DNA from: Haemaphysalis longicornis
Lineage: Eukaryota; Arthropoda; Arachnida; Ixodida; Ixodidae
Length of the DNA: 64,000 nt
Assembly: GCA_013339765.2 (NCBI GenBank)
Contig: CM023451.1
Location: forward strand, 156,919,432-156,983,431
Direction of reading: 5' to 3'
Shown here: piece by piece, positions 46,200-58,015 of the stretch
Numbering within the stretch: position 1 is the stretch's first letter
How the letters are laid out: every line of letters begins with the position of its first letter
Position numbers and translations under genes: made by a program
The notes under the pieces: generated by a model
Told to the model about the DNA's origin: nothing
Database searches by the model: none
Seen by the model: the letters and a program-made list of their open reading frames with translations, nothing else

Positions 46200-47635
46200 A
46201 GGAAGGTGCATCCACTGTAGAAATTACCGATACGAGCAGCCGCCGCAGCGAACTGCGACAAAACCGTTCGAAGATCACCATCATCTTATATCGCTTACGG
46301 TATCCGCAGCCTCCCCATGCTGAAGGACGACTATCTGAATGTATGCGGCTACTTCTTCTAAAAGAAACGACGCGTATTTATCTTTCTTATATACTGTTTA
46401 ATTCACTTCTACTATTACTACTGTTATGATTTTTTACACCATCATAAAGGCACACGAAAGAGTTTAATTTGATCCCGCGACACTGCAGACGACAGCGGGC
46501 GCATTCGCCTCCCAACAAAGGCCCTTCCATTCCACCGACTGAACTGGCATTAGGTAAAGTGCACGGCTCCACCGAGCAGAGAAGGCTGGGTGGGGCCAGC
46601 CCGACATCCAAGCCGGCACAGCCGACAAATCATTACTCCATCCAGGCAAGTATCAACATCGGATCAGCGACCCAGCGATGCTCTCAGTGACATTGTTTTG
46701 TTCCAGCACACCGTCTTTGCCCTTGACAACTGTGAGTTTGTTTATTTTGTTTAGGTTTCTTACCGTCGCTCCCACTTGACAGATTCATTCAACGTGGATA
46801 ATGCTTTCATGGCTGAAAACTCATTGGAACAAATTTTTTTAAAGACAGAAGCAGAAATTTTTAGCAACCGCGTATGACTACCAAATGGGACAAAGTTGCA
46901 CCACGCTTGAAGGGAACTAGCGCTGGTCGATAACCTTTTCCTCATTGCCGTGAGTAGCCGATCCCAATGCGGGAGAAAACGCGGAGAAAAATAGTAAGCC
47001 TAGCGTTACGAAGGGGATCCGGTGAAGCCCCTTGTGTCTGGGTTTGCGTTTTTTTTTTGTTATGTGATATTTTTGCTCGCTTTGTTTATTTTGTACACAG
47101 ATGGAGGTCGCTGCTGTCACTTTCTGGATCTTCTGCATGTCAAGAAAACCGGCTGCATCTCGGTTTCCCCCCTATTCAGCCCATTCGACCCGGGGGAAAA
47201 TTGGCTCCGCAGTTTGTGCGTTTTCTCAGCGGCACTCGTGTTCCTTGTTTACGCGGTATAGTCTTCCAGATATCGCTTCCTCAATGCGGGATTGACGTTC
47301 CTCTTTTGCCCCTTGCGTGTGACGCCCATTCTGTAGTCAGCCTCCCGATATACCCAAACCCGCGTTCCAGCCTTCCCAGAGACCCCCGCGGCAACAAAAT
47401 GGTACCTGCGTCTCCCTCTCGAGCTCATAATTAATGCGTAAGCACTTTTTTATGAGTACATTAGAGCACGGTCCGGGTAGCATCTTTCATCTGCACAAAA
47501 GTGCGCAATTATCGAGTTAGCCTGTTTATTCTTGAGTATACTGTGGACGAAGAAAACATGGTTTTAGGAAATTTTAGCAACCCAAAAAGCATAAACTCTA
47601 AAAATGCTAAAACGAATAATTGAAATGGACAAAGA
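46200..47635. other. Non-coding stretch, nothing recognised
   Basis: A 155-codon plus frame at 46967-47434 is overlapped in other frames and has no recognisable domain. I do not call it a gene. Confidence 0.5.
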
Positions 47636-47640
47636 TCGTC

Positions 47641-47670
47641 TTTACACCATCTTCGCGCGATTGGGAACGA
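47641..47670 (+). mobile_element. Fragment of palindrome-tagged element leader
   Basis: tttacaccatcttcgcgcga ttgggaac matches the 5' leader of copy C with few changes. The rest of the element is missing, so it is a truncated copy G or a chance short match. Confidence 0.4.
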
Positions 47671-50227
47671 AATGTTAAAACCTCCTAAAAAACCAAACGA
47701 GAACAAGAAAAACCGCAAGACAGCCCAACAATATAACGTTTTGCATTTGCACCAAAATGCATAACTGGCGAAGATCACACTTTTGGTCGTTTTAATAGTG
47801 TTAATGTACATTACGGGTCGAAGCAAAAACGCGAAATGCCGAAAAGCGGCGCCGGAATGCCTACACAATAGCAGACTATGCTCCTAGTTTTCGAGCTATT
47901 GATTTGGGGCAGATGGCCTTCCATATCATAGTCTATAATTTATTTAGCCCATTCTTCGTGTGATATCCCATGCGCAGTGTGTGCTTGGGAACTGCTCTGA
48001 AAAAAAAATGTATCAGTGTCTTATGTTACCAGTTACAGCTGCGCCGAAACCTGCGAGCTGTGGATATTTTCTTTTGCATCACAGGCCGCAGAATGGGCCA
48101 CAAATCTTGAGTACACAATCGGTATTCAAGTCCCTTATCAGCATACTTTCATGGTTGAGTGGTTGGGAATCCAGCATCAGATCTACAAGGGCTCAGATTT
48201 GATGCCGCAAGCTTAGAAAGTCGCGAAATGATCTGTTTTTCAGCTATGCATTCTTGGCAGCACCGCGTACAATGACGCCAGTGACAAACACATGGTGACG
48301 CCCACACGGTGATGTAAGCACGGCCACGCTTAATCGGCAAAAAATACACGCCAAAAATTATAATAGCATTAAAATTGCTACTATTAATTAACTATTGACA
48401 GTTCCCGCCTTCAAACATCTTAGCCGGTCTGTAAGAGTCTGGTGGTTGTTGACTTTGCGGCCCCGTACTTTTACACCTGCACTGTAACAATGCACACGTT
48501 GGGATCACCTTCTGGTGAGAAATTGAGTCATCCTGTGGCAATACGATAATTGTAATAAAAATGGGCTCCGAATAATTAAAACATCTGAGGGGCGGCGCAA
48601 GAGACTAATACATAAGGTAGGAAAAAGATAGGACAGCACTGAACTCGCACCTAACTTCATTAAAAAACGATAGGGTCACATCTTATCTCAAAAAAGGAGA
48701 TATGCTGCTTGCGAGCGCTGCCACATCCGTTCCTAGAAGGTTAAAAGCCCATCACTTCCGGTGTAATGCAGAACGTTAATCAAACGGGTTCGTATGCGGC
48801 CTAGGACCCATAAACCGACCTAAAAGATACCAGTACCCCTCTTATTTACGAGAAGAAAGCGTAGAATTTAGCCAAGACAATATTCAAGAGTAAAAAATCA
48901 CGCAGTTTGGTCATCTTTTTGCAACTTTGGGGCTTAAACCCTTGCCGTTCTGGATAATATGCGTGGTTCTACACAATTGAGGCCGAATGGCAGTTCTCTT
49001 GTAGCAGTTGATCGAAATAATAGGCGGAGTGAAAAGGCAGGTGGCGCTGGGTGCATACACGAAATGGCGAGCTTGTACCCACACGAGAACGAGTCCTCGC
49101 GTGAGCTCGCCCTCGATCGCTCTGCATTCTTAGAGTGATTTTTCATTTTTTAATTCGTTCTAACAAGTATCAGTTCTCACTCTTTTTAGCATTAGGTTAT
49201 GTGTGTATAAGATTTCCTTGTATTGTTTACATGATGTCTAAGGTCTTCTTGTTATTTTGAGGCATTTTGTGTATATATTTACGCTATTTTTGTTCCCCTT
49301 GCAAAAGCGGAGTGATCGCACGGAAATTTTACTTTAATCGTCTTTCTCAAGCAAAGCTTGCATCTCTCTTCAGTTATACGTCTTTGTAGCATGTATTATT
49401 TCTGTTTATTTCTAATAAGCCTAATTTTTCCCAAACGTGTTTAGACTTTGTATACGTACAAACATAAACGAAAACGTGGTGCCTGGAGGCACATCACATC
49501 CTCACTAAAAGACGACAGCGGGTGAAATCACTCGCGAGCCTCCGCGGTTTATGTAAGAGTGGAGCAAACAGGTAGACTATTTGTATGTGCAGGGTGCTAT
49601 TTCGTTGTAGCACTCGCAGCAGTAGTATACAACAACGCTGGTCATCTTATTTGTGCGTATGAAAAATAAGGTTGAGTACGTGTTTCTGAAGTACATTCCT
49701 GAAACTTCCTAGCTGCTTTTAAAGCCGATAGTATTCCTTGGACTAAATAAACCCGAAAATTTTGGTCTGCCTTTCTGCCTGTCGGTAATTCAGCCCTCGG
49801 GGCAAAAAGTAAAGTACTACTAGAAATAGAGCTTTATCTAACCAGAACATTTCTGAATTTGTAATTCTAGAAATACACTTTGCTCTTTTAAACCATTCTC
49901 GGCAAAAAAAAAAATATAGGCATATTTGAGGTAAAATATCGAAACATTTGTGGTATTTTCAGTGCAAATTTAATTAACAATTAGGACTGATTCATTTCTA
50001 CTATAGCAAATAAAAACATACGGGCTGAAAACAATGTTTTGAGCCACAAAAATGCGTGTTCACGGTGCTCCTTGTTGGCAGCCTTCCAAGAAATGCGACA
50101 CTCACAAAATGTTCCACTGGAAGGCGCGTGAAGGGTGGAACTCACCAAAAATGAATTGACTTAAGAAAAAATTCACGATGTTTATCGTTGGAGGATCGAG
50201 GTTGAAGGGCAAGAGCATGAGAGGTGG
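47671..50227. other. Non-coding stretch, nothing recognised
   Basis: No gene, SINE or LINE was recognised over about 2.5 kb. The sequence is AT-rich, with short open frames only. Confidence 0.5.
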
Positions 50228-50483
50228 CGGGAAAGAGAATTGATTTTATTGATTGTAGGGTTTAACGCGCCGACGCAATGCAGGCGATGAGGTGCGCCGT
50301 AGTGAACGGCTCCGGGATCATTAACTTGCGCTGAAATCCGCGGCAAAAAAACACCTGGGCGTTGTTGCTTTTCGCCTCCATCGGAAAAGCAGCCGACCGC
50401 GGCCTGGAATCGAACCCGCGACCTCGTGCTCAGCAGCGTAACGCCTTAGCCCCTGGCCCACCTCTGCGGGTCGGGAAAGAAAA
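50228..50483 (-). mobile_element. tRNA-derived SINE with target-site duplication, second copy
   Basis: The SINE (50240-50471) is in minus orientation and closely matches 42715-42951. It has gcgggttcgattccaggc as B box, and an A box that has changed (gggccaggggctaagg), so promoter strength may be reduced. The flanks cgggaaagagaa (50228-50239) and cgggaaagaaaa (50472-50483) form a 12-bp target-site duplication with one mismatch. Confidence 0.85.
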
Positions 50484-50870
50484 GAGATGAATTTTCGTGG
50501 TAAAGGTGGCGGAAGGCTATCTTTCAATGGCAGTTGCACTGAAGTGAGCAGATACGCTGCCGTTTTTTTATCCCTCCCTTTTATATTTTTGTGGGGTTTT
50601 TATGTATCTCTCTCGTTTTCTGTCATAATTTATTCAACTGAAATATCCGCCTAACATCAGACCAACTGTTCGAATTAAGTGAGTTCGCACGTCGTCACCA
50701 TAGCCTTCTTAAACCCTTCAAACGCAGTACAAACATGGCGTACGTACAACCCCGAGACGGTCAAACAGCAACAAACTCCCATATGCACGGGGAGAAAACT
50801 GAGCACACGAAAGCTTCTTGTCGCTCCATAGTGACGCCGCCATCGGTGGGAGCACATACAGCCGTACTAC

Positions 50871-51390
50871 TCTCACTCGCTCGCTCACTCACTCCCAACT
50901 CACTCACTCACTCACTCACTTCACTCACTGCACTCAATCTACTCACTCACTCATTCGACTCCCTTCCCTCCCTTCCCGTACTCCACCTCACTCACTCAAT
51001 CAAACACACTCGCTCACTCACTCACTCGCTCACTCACTCCTCCACTCACTCACTCATCCACTCACTCACTCATCCACTCACTCACTCACCCATTCACTCA
51101 CTCCCTCGAGCACTTGCTCGCTCACTCACTCACTCACTCACTCACTCACTCATCCACTCACTCACTCAGTCCCTCACTCGCTCACTCATTCGAACACTCA
51201 CTCAAGCACTTGCTCTCTCACTCACTCGCTCACTCACTCACTCACTCACTCACCCACTCGCTCACTCATTCACTGACTACCTCCAGCATTCACTCGCTCG
51301 TTCACTCGCTCACTCAATCATTCACTCGCTCACTCACTCACTCACTCACACTCTCCTCACTCCCCCACTCAGTCACTCACTCAGTGGATT
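50871..51390. repeat. CACT-type tetranucleotide satellite, ~520 bp
   Basis: Tandem actc/cact units occur with frequent one-base variants (cgct, ccact, catt). All three frames stay open for hundreds of bases in parts, encoding Ser/Leu/Thr/His repeats. These are repeat artefacts, not genes. Confidence 0.95.
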
Positions 51391-51429
51391 TGGGGACATT
51401 AAAGGAATGTAAAATATTTCTCCCTTTTT

Positions 51430-51866
51430 TCAGATGCGAAGCATCTCATTCTCGGGGCTGTGTCCCTCCCTCCCTCGTTGTCGTTGTCCTTGTCCGCCGT
51501 CCGCACTCTACTGCGCATGCGCGTCTCTTCAGCCCCGTCAGCGTTTGGCCTGACGTCAGCGCAATCCACTATAAAAAGAAATAGTTAGGTGGCTTCCGGT
51601 TCCGATCCCACGACGCTCTGCCCGCAACGGGAGTACGTACGTGGCGCTCTTCCCACTGCGCTACAAACCGAGACGGGAGCATGTGCTACGAACGCGCCTT
51701 ATGTCCTTCACTCGTCTAAACTACGTCAAGAAGCTACTGATACAACGAAGGCACGTGAAGCTGAACGTCAACGGAAACGACGAACTGAAAACTAATGGGA
51801 ACTTCAGTCGACCCCATGGCTGCTTCGCATACTATTCAGGGTTCTCCTACGGGAAGATGGTGTAAT
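51430..51866 (-). mobile_element. Palindrome-tagged element, copy D, with tRNA-like promoter
   Basis: On the minus strand it starts ttacaccatcttcccgtagg agaaccctgaatag, then tatgcgaagcagccatgg, as in copy B. It contains an A-box-like gtagcgcagtgggaagagcg (about 51650-51669) and a B-box-like gtgggatcggaaccgg (about 51596-51611), a tRNA-type spacing. It ends with gagatgcttcgcatctgaaaa (split here: agatgcttcgcatct then GAAAA). Length is about 437 bp. This copy is the best evidence that the family is a SINE transcribed by RNA polymerase III. Confidence 0.75.
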
Positions 51867-51869
51867 TTT

Positions 51870-52865
51870 TTGGAAGCGGGGAGAGGGGGAAACATCCATT
51901 ACAAAGAAATTTCAATTTAAGGGTACATATTTTAAGTTTACCAGCTGGTTTCCTATTACCGATTACTTCACGGCTCAGTTTTTCAGTTGTGCTTGAATGT
52001 TCATCGGCACTGAAGTGTGTTTTAAAATTTTCTGTCTAGGCACAACCCGTTGAAAATATGAGGACAAAAATTCGTTGAAACGCGGCTGGGATTTGCGGCA
52101 ACGTTGTTTCAGCACCTTAAAGTTATTGTTTTCTTCTCTTGGAGTGCCGGCGAATGAACAGGCAGTTGAGCGTCCCTTTGACAGCGGCGAAAACAGGAAC
52201 TTTCGAGATCTCGTAATCGGGCCGGCGAAAAAATTTCCAACAGCAGGCACGGCGCACGTATGCCGACGCTGCAGGGTACCGTAGCTGAAGTAGAGACATC
52301 ATACTTTTCTCTTTCGGAAAATGCTGAGCTCTCGAACCTCCACGTCGAATTGGTGGAAAAAATGGTGATTGTTTTAGAAGGGTTAGGGAGAAAGTGGAGG
52401 AAATATTTGCCCGCGCGTTATTTTCTGCTGTTAGGACAGCGTGCTTTGTAGACAGCCACTGGTGAAAGCAAGTGGCTTTATAAGAGTTTTATTATCCCCT
52501 CTCTTAGGAACCACAACTAGTACCACCTCGTAGACGAATGTAGCACGATGCGCTAGTTCACATCGTTAGCGTAGTAAGATCGCGCGCCTGCTGTTAACTT
52601 TCCGATCTGAACGGGTATGGCAGTTAATGTCTGATTCAAAGGTTCTGGGTATAACTCGCACCTATCACGCATTTGTATTCTCCACTCTCATTTCCTAGGT
52701 TTTAAAACAGTTCTTTCTCCGTTTGTACAAAAGAGACATGCCACTTCCTCTGTGCCCCCTCTCTGTCTCGTATTTCGACTTTAAACAATATTTATCGCCC
52801 TCTATGTACGTTACTCCAGAAGACCATGTCCACTAAACCTGCTACTCATGTGAGTGTTCTGGGAC
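51870..52865. other. Non-coding stretch, nothing recognised
   Basis: No gene was recognised. A diverged upstream part of the LINE tail that follows may begin near 52730. Confidence 0.5.
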
Positions 52866-52869
52866 TAAG

Positions 52870-53215
52870 AAGATCAAATCTACCCAAGATTCTCAACTAG
52901 CCCGTTGCAGCCCCTTACATCTTCCCCCCGACTTACATTTCACACCACACCAGCCGTCCCCTTCAAGTGTCCGGTTATCGTACCAGAACTGTCACCTTTT
53001 CCGCTTCTTTTTTCCCCCGTGCAGCCAAAGATTGGAACGACCTTCCCTGCTCCTTTGTTACAACCACCTGTCCATCAAACTTCATAGCAAATGTCAGTAG
53101 TCACCTGTGTTCATAAAACTAAGGCGTTCCAATGTGTGTTTTTTTTATATCCACCCCTTATGTATTACCCCCCCAAGTGGGGTCCTTAAGAAAAGAAAAA
53201 TGAAATCAAATGAAA
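52870..53215 (+). mobile_element. CR1/Jockey-like LINE 3' end
   Basis: A frame reads FFPRAAKDWNDLPCSFVTT (about 53008-53065) and ends at 53118-53120. This matches the well-known FFPRT-x-x-W-N-x-LP ending of CR1/Jockey-type reverse transcriptase proteins. Downstream, acccccccaagtggggtcct forms a short hairpin followed by an aaatgaaatc..aaatgaaataa tail, as in CR1-type 3' ends. The upstream part is in a different frame, so the copy is broken and 5'-truncated. Confidence 0.7.
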
Positions 53216-54109
53216 TAACCTACTTATGTTATGGAAGTTCTGCTGCGGATGACGACTATTCAGAACGCCATCGTGCCTCATTCAGTACCGAGCGTTCTCT
53301 AAAGTAGAGCCAAAGTGTGAAAAGTCAACAGTCGAGCTTCGTCGGAAAAGTGGCGTTTGCTCATTTGGGGGGAGTCCCTTGAAAACGTCTGCAGCGCTTC
53401 ATCCGGGTCACTTAAGGAATCAATTACAGAGAAATCAGTTTTTTCTACTGAATCAATGAATGCTTCTTTGTTAAGAACGGAGGTGAAAAAAAACATCCCC
53501 CTCGCGAGGGGCACGATCAAATGCAGAGCATTTCTGCGGGGGGGGGGGGCGCCTGCAAGGCGTATGGATTACGTATTGGTTGTTGTTGTTGTAATTGTTG
53601 TCTTCCAGCGTAGACATTGTCGATGAAGTCGATGGTGAAACGTGCGTGAACCCCCTGCCGCGGCTATGACGCAACGGGGCGCTATGACGCAACGTGGCGC
53701 GGCTATGATGCAACACAATCTAACACAATCCACTTTAATTCAATCCAATCCAAATCCAAGCCAATCCAAGCCAATCCAATCGACCAATCCAATGCCCCTC
53801 GCGAGAGAGTGTTATAGCGCCGAAATCGCCACCACGCGAACGCGGGATGCTATCACGTCACGCCACAGATGTTAGCGACCGCAGCGCGCGCGAACGACAT
53901 TGTGGTTTAAGCGCGAACCGACCGCGGCGAGAGAGCGCGATGCGAGCGCCCCACCTGTTCGCGCGCGAACCTACGCGGCGAGAGAGGGTTTGCGCACGTC
54001 CCCACCTGTTGTGCGCCCGAACCGAACGCGGCGAGAGAGGGCGTTGCAGCGGAGAGAAGGCGAGGAGGATGCGGGGGAGAGGGCGCACCTCTGGCCGACG
54101 GTTGAATGA

Positions 54110-54230
54110 GTCAAGGATTCCCTATTGGTGTCGGCTTTGTGGCTCAGAGAGTGCACCTTGCGTTCCGCCCGCAGCGTTCCGCCCGCAGATCGTAGGATCG
54201 AAACCTGGCGCCGGCAAGTATTATTTTTTT
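54110..54230 (+). other. tRNA-like promoter in left arm
   Basis: tttgtggctcagagagtg is A-box-like and taggatcgaaacctggcg is B-box-like. A 14-bp duplication (cgttccgcccgcag, twice) lies between them and is missing from the other arm. Confidence 0.45.
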
Positions 54231-54317
54231 ATATAGTGTAGGGGGAGCGATGCGGACGCGGACTACGGACGCCAACGCGGGTGACATCGTGAGTTACTGA
54301 AATGCTCTGCATTTAAA

Positions 54318-54458
54318 AAATTAACCGCTCAAAATAGGCCTAGATTGCGAAAAGAAATGAAGTAAAATAAGTCCAAATAAGAAATAAAACCCCGTATATA
54401 GAGTTTCATTATACAAATCTTCACATTACTTATCTAATTTTCCGTGACTATGTCACGG
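54318..54458 (-). repeat. Dispersed repeat M, copy 2, at the centre of the inverted repeat
   Basis: This is the reverse complement of 43334-43476 with few differences. It fills about half of the spacer between the two arms. The remaining spacer (54459-54616) is not recognised. Confidence 0.85.
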
Positions 54459-54714
54459 AATGTCTCTGCATTTAGAAGACCTCCTTGGGTAAAGAAACTC
54501 CCTGCCGAGGCCACCTTCTTTCACCTCTAGGCCGGAACGAGACACGGGGGCGTCCCGCTGCGAACAGACGGGAGAGCCCAGCGGACGCCTATGTGCTATT
54601 CTCTCGTCCTTCACTGTTTTAAATGCAGAGAATTTCAGTAACTCACGATGTCACCCGCGTTGGCGTCCGTAGTCCGCGTCCGCTCGCTCCCCCTACACTA
54701 TATAAAAAAATAAT

Positions 54715-54810
54715 ACTTGCCGGCGCCAGGTTTCGATCCTACGCTCTGCGGGCGGAACGCAAGGTGCACGGTACTCTACCAACTGACCACAAAGCCGACA
54801 CAGAACGGAA
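54715..54810 (-). other. tRNA-like promoter in right arm
   Basis: On the minus strand, ttgtggtcagttggtagagt is a better A box than in the left arm, and taggatcgaaacctggcg is the B box. It resembles copy D at 51596-51669 between the boxes (cgcccgcagagcg versus gcgggcagagcg). Confidence 0.5.
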
Positions 54811-55444
54811 GGTTACGAACGTGCCTTATATCCTTGCTCATTCAACCGCGGCCAGAGGTGCGCCCTCTCCCCTGCACCTCCTCGCCTTCTCTCCGCTCGC
54901 AACGCCAACCTCTCGCCGCGTTCGGTTCGGGCGCACAACAGGTGGGGACGTGGCAACACCCTCTCTCGCCAGTTAGGTTCGCGCGCAAGAACAGGTGGGG
55001 CGCTCGCATCGCGCTCTCTCGCCGGGGTCGGTTCGCGCTTACGTTTCGCGCGCGCTGTCGCTAACATCTTGACGTGATCGTGACGTCAGCATCCCGCGTT
55101 CGCGTGGTGGCGATTTCGGCGCTATAACACTCTCTCGCTAGGGGCATTGGATTGGATTCGATTGGATTGGCTTGGATTGGCTTGGATTTGGATTGGATTG
55201 AATTAAAGTGGACTTGTTGGATTGTGTTGCATCATAGCGGCCACGTTGCGTCATAGCCGCTCCACGTTGCGTCAACCGCGGCAGGGGGTTCACGGCACGT
55301 TTCACCATTGACTTCATCGACAATGTCTACGCTGGAAGACAACAATTACAACAACAACCAATACGAATCTATACGTGTGCGCATTGATCGTCCCCTCGCG
55401 AGGGGGGTGTTTTTTTTTCACCTCCGTTCTTAACAAAGAAGCAT

Positions 55445-56373
55445 CTTTCCTCCTCTTCTTCCCTATTGGAGAAGAGAGTAGATCCTCGGCGCGCCCGGTT
55501 CTCGCGGTCCAGCTGCATCGACACACAGTTCTGCCCGGATGGGCTGTCAGCGTCCGCATGGACTGCTCTGACCGCCGCCGACGCTGCTGCTGCAGCACGC
55601 CTCCGTACGGCTCGACGCTGGCACGCTGCAGGTGCGGCACGGCTTGAGGATGGTGAGCGACCCAGACGTTTCTGTATCTTTCTTTCTTTTTCCATCTGGC
55701 CTGGCAAACTTCATCACGGACGCCACTAAACTAACCGACAGGAAATGAGTGTGCGTTGGTCCTATCAGGTCAATTAGTTACGTCATTTTGTTCGACACTT
55801 TGAGCAAAACTCTTGGCTCAAAAAACGGGGCTTTAGAATGAGCGCTTACAGCACTCACATCATTTCGAACTGGGGTCGGTCTGTAGCGGCTTGTCTAACC
55901 GCTCGACCTCGCTCGTTTTCTCGTCCTGGGTCCATTTTTGTGCTAGGTCTGAAAGTATGCATCACCAAGAAGCTCATCACCAAGAAGCTCAACCTGATAT
56001 TCTTTTTGAGAAAGAACTGTTTATCCTTAGCGTTCACTTGATGTCATCGTCTTTAATACTGTGACTACAACGCCATCCTTTAATTATTCTTACGTTTTGT
56101 CGCTAGCAGTTGTAACCACCAGTTTGTTTTCATTGGAGTTAAATATATTAAGAAAAACTCGTTAACCGTGACGTCCGCTGCCACCCAGTCGCATGCCTAC
56201 TCGCTAATGAGATAATTCTGTGAAAGTGCCGTCGTGCCAAGCGGTCTTGCTGTCAGCCGGACAGAGCTGCTTTTAGAACTTTTGTTGTTTCATCTTCGTC
56301 GTTAGTTCGCTTCGTTCATACGAGAAAGGCTGCGTTCATAGGTCAATTAAAGTATAGGTTAATGAAATAGAGA
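55445..56373. other. Non-coding stretch with a small tandem duplication
   Basis: No gene was recognised. A 15-bp unit (catcaccaagaagct) is repeated twice at 55960-55989. Confidence 0.5.
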
Positions 56374-56377
56374 ATAT

Positions 56378-56420
<43 letters not shown>

Positions 56421-56422
56421 TT

Positions 56423-56453
<31 letters not shown>

Positions 56454-56456
56454 TTT
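56374..56456. repeat. TTTA tetranucleotide microsatellite
   Basis: About 20 tandem ttta units with one short interruption (tatttta). Confidence 0.95.
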
Positions 56457-57275
56457 GGTATGCTATTCCCGCCCACCGAGTCAATTGGCAGAGTTCCGCA
56501 GAAATGTGCGTTGAGAAAACAAACTAATGTCGTAGCAATATTCGCAATCATGGCAGCAGTGTAGATTAAAGGGGCCCTCGAAGAGGTTTTGCAGATAAGC
56601 ATATTTCTACATTTTGAGGTACATCAGTGTCCTAGTAATCATCTCCATCAAGAATTTTGTTAAAGCGATGAGTATTACGTGGACTTTTGCAAATCAAAAC
56701 ACAGCATTCTGTTCCGCGCCGCGATTCCCCTCGTTTTGTCCACCTCACATCGCACGAGCGTGGCTGCCCATGATGCCTCGCTTCCGGTGTATTTTTACGA
56801 GTAAGGAACAAAGTGCTCGTGTCGGCAAAGCCAGATATTAAAACATTGCAATATGGACACTGCATTTTATTTCAGAGCAAGTAATAACAAGGTTGAAGTT
56901 TAGTTTTATTATCTTTACTAGTGCATATTACGGAGGGTGCTAGGTATTGTATTTTGTAATCAGCTTGTGCTCAACACTGTAGTGAAGGCGTTTTTTATGT
57001 ATTACAGGCACTGCAGCGTAATGGTGTTTCCAGTGGCTGGTTGCAGCAAAGGGTCATCTCTTCGACGCTAGAAATTCCTACAAGACTGCTGTGAACAACA
57101 CAGCTTCGTCAAGGCAGCTCCGTGCATTACTGAGGAAAAGGCTCTTGTTTACCGTTACCTCAATGCTTCCGTTTTGTAAGCATAATTTTAAGCATTATTG
57201 GTGCTTTCTGAACCTTGTCTTGTGTGTGCTGTTTTGCTTGTGTTTTGCGCCATTGAAGTTGCGTTTTCTCTGTCT
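56457..57275. other. Non-coding stretch with one MITE-like end
   Basis: ttaaaggggccctcgaagag at 56567 resembles the end of TTAA-flanked tick MITEs, but the matching second end was not found. Nothing else was recognised. Confidence 0.4.
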
Positions 57276-57333
57276 AATATATATATATATATATTACTAT
57301 ATATAGATATATATATTATATATATATATAGAT

Positions 57334-57366
<33 letters not shown>
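57276..57366. repeat. TA dinucleotide microsatellite
   Basis: Interrupted ta array with ttactatatatag and gattat breaks. It is self-complementary and can form hairpins. Confidence 0.95.
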
Positions 57367-57367
<1 letters not shown>

Positions 57368-58015
57368 CCGGTCTCTCATTTTGAAGTTCTTGTTGGACCA
57401 AATTATTTTCTATTGTTACCATTTTCAGCCATGTTTTGTGGGAAATGAATGTGATTTATATGCATAATAAAAGTATTAGCGAACAGAGCTGGTTGGTTAT
57501 AGGGCTCCTTCACTTTCAGCGCCTTCACCTCAAATCACTGAAAATTTTTTTAAGGAACTTGTTTAGTGCACACAATACATTATGACCAGCGCCTGCTCTA
57601 GGACTTGCCTGCGTGCCTGATTGATTTTTTATGCATGGTATTGCCCAGAAAAATATTTAATTCATATGCAATAAATATTTTCTGTATAATGGCATGTATA
57701 AAGCAGAAATCAGGCCGTGAGGCTACTCATAGAATTGTCATTACCCATGAGGACCAGCAAGAAAGCAAGAATTGGATATCGAAATAGCATGGCGTACACA
57801 CATAGGCATTAACATGGTAACATTCTCTGCCAAGCATTGTCCAATTTCCGGTGTTGGCCTGAGCCATTGCACAGTGCAGCACTTTTGCGGCCCGATTGCC
57901 TTAATGCAGTCTCAGCGGGAAAATAGCAAATTTACGTCAACGTTTAATATCACCTGCATCACGGAGCAAGGAAAAGTTAGGCCGCGAAACTAGGCTTCCT
58001 AGCTCGTCCAGATAA
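57367..58015. other. Non-coding stretch, nothing recognised
   Basis: AT-rich sequence with short open frames only. Confidence 0.5.

Larger units (their letters stand above)
53460..55444. mobile_element. ~2-kb inverted repeat made of two palindrome-tagged elements
   Basis: The left arm (53460-54316) and right arm (54617-55444) are reverse complements. The match runs from atgcttctttgttaagaacg at both outer ends, through caatgtctacgctggaagac, the tgccgcggct..gttgcgtcat block, CAATC repeats and gcg-rich DNA, to gtgagttactgaaat..ctctgcatttaaaa near the centre. Each arm begins with a ctcgcgagggg leader and ends with aaatgcagagcattt-type palindromes, and each contains a tRNA-like segment. The central 300 bp is unrelated to the arms. 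No intact protein is encoded. The element would form a very long hairpin in RNA or single-stranded DNA. Confidence 0.85.

Noticed and set aside
46967..47434. 155-codon plus-strand open frame with hydrophobic start
   Set aside because: The apparent membrane-like segment comes from a T-rich run; overlapping frames are also open and no domain is recognisable.
50735..51584. Long Ser/Leu/Thr/His-rich open frames
   Set aside because: They are produced by the CACT tandem repeat, whose four-base unit keeps several frames open.
53858..55067. Arg/Ala-rich open frames on both strands
   Set aside because: They lie in the GC-rich arms of the inverted repeat and appear symmetrically on both strands, so they are composition artefacts.
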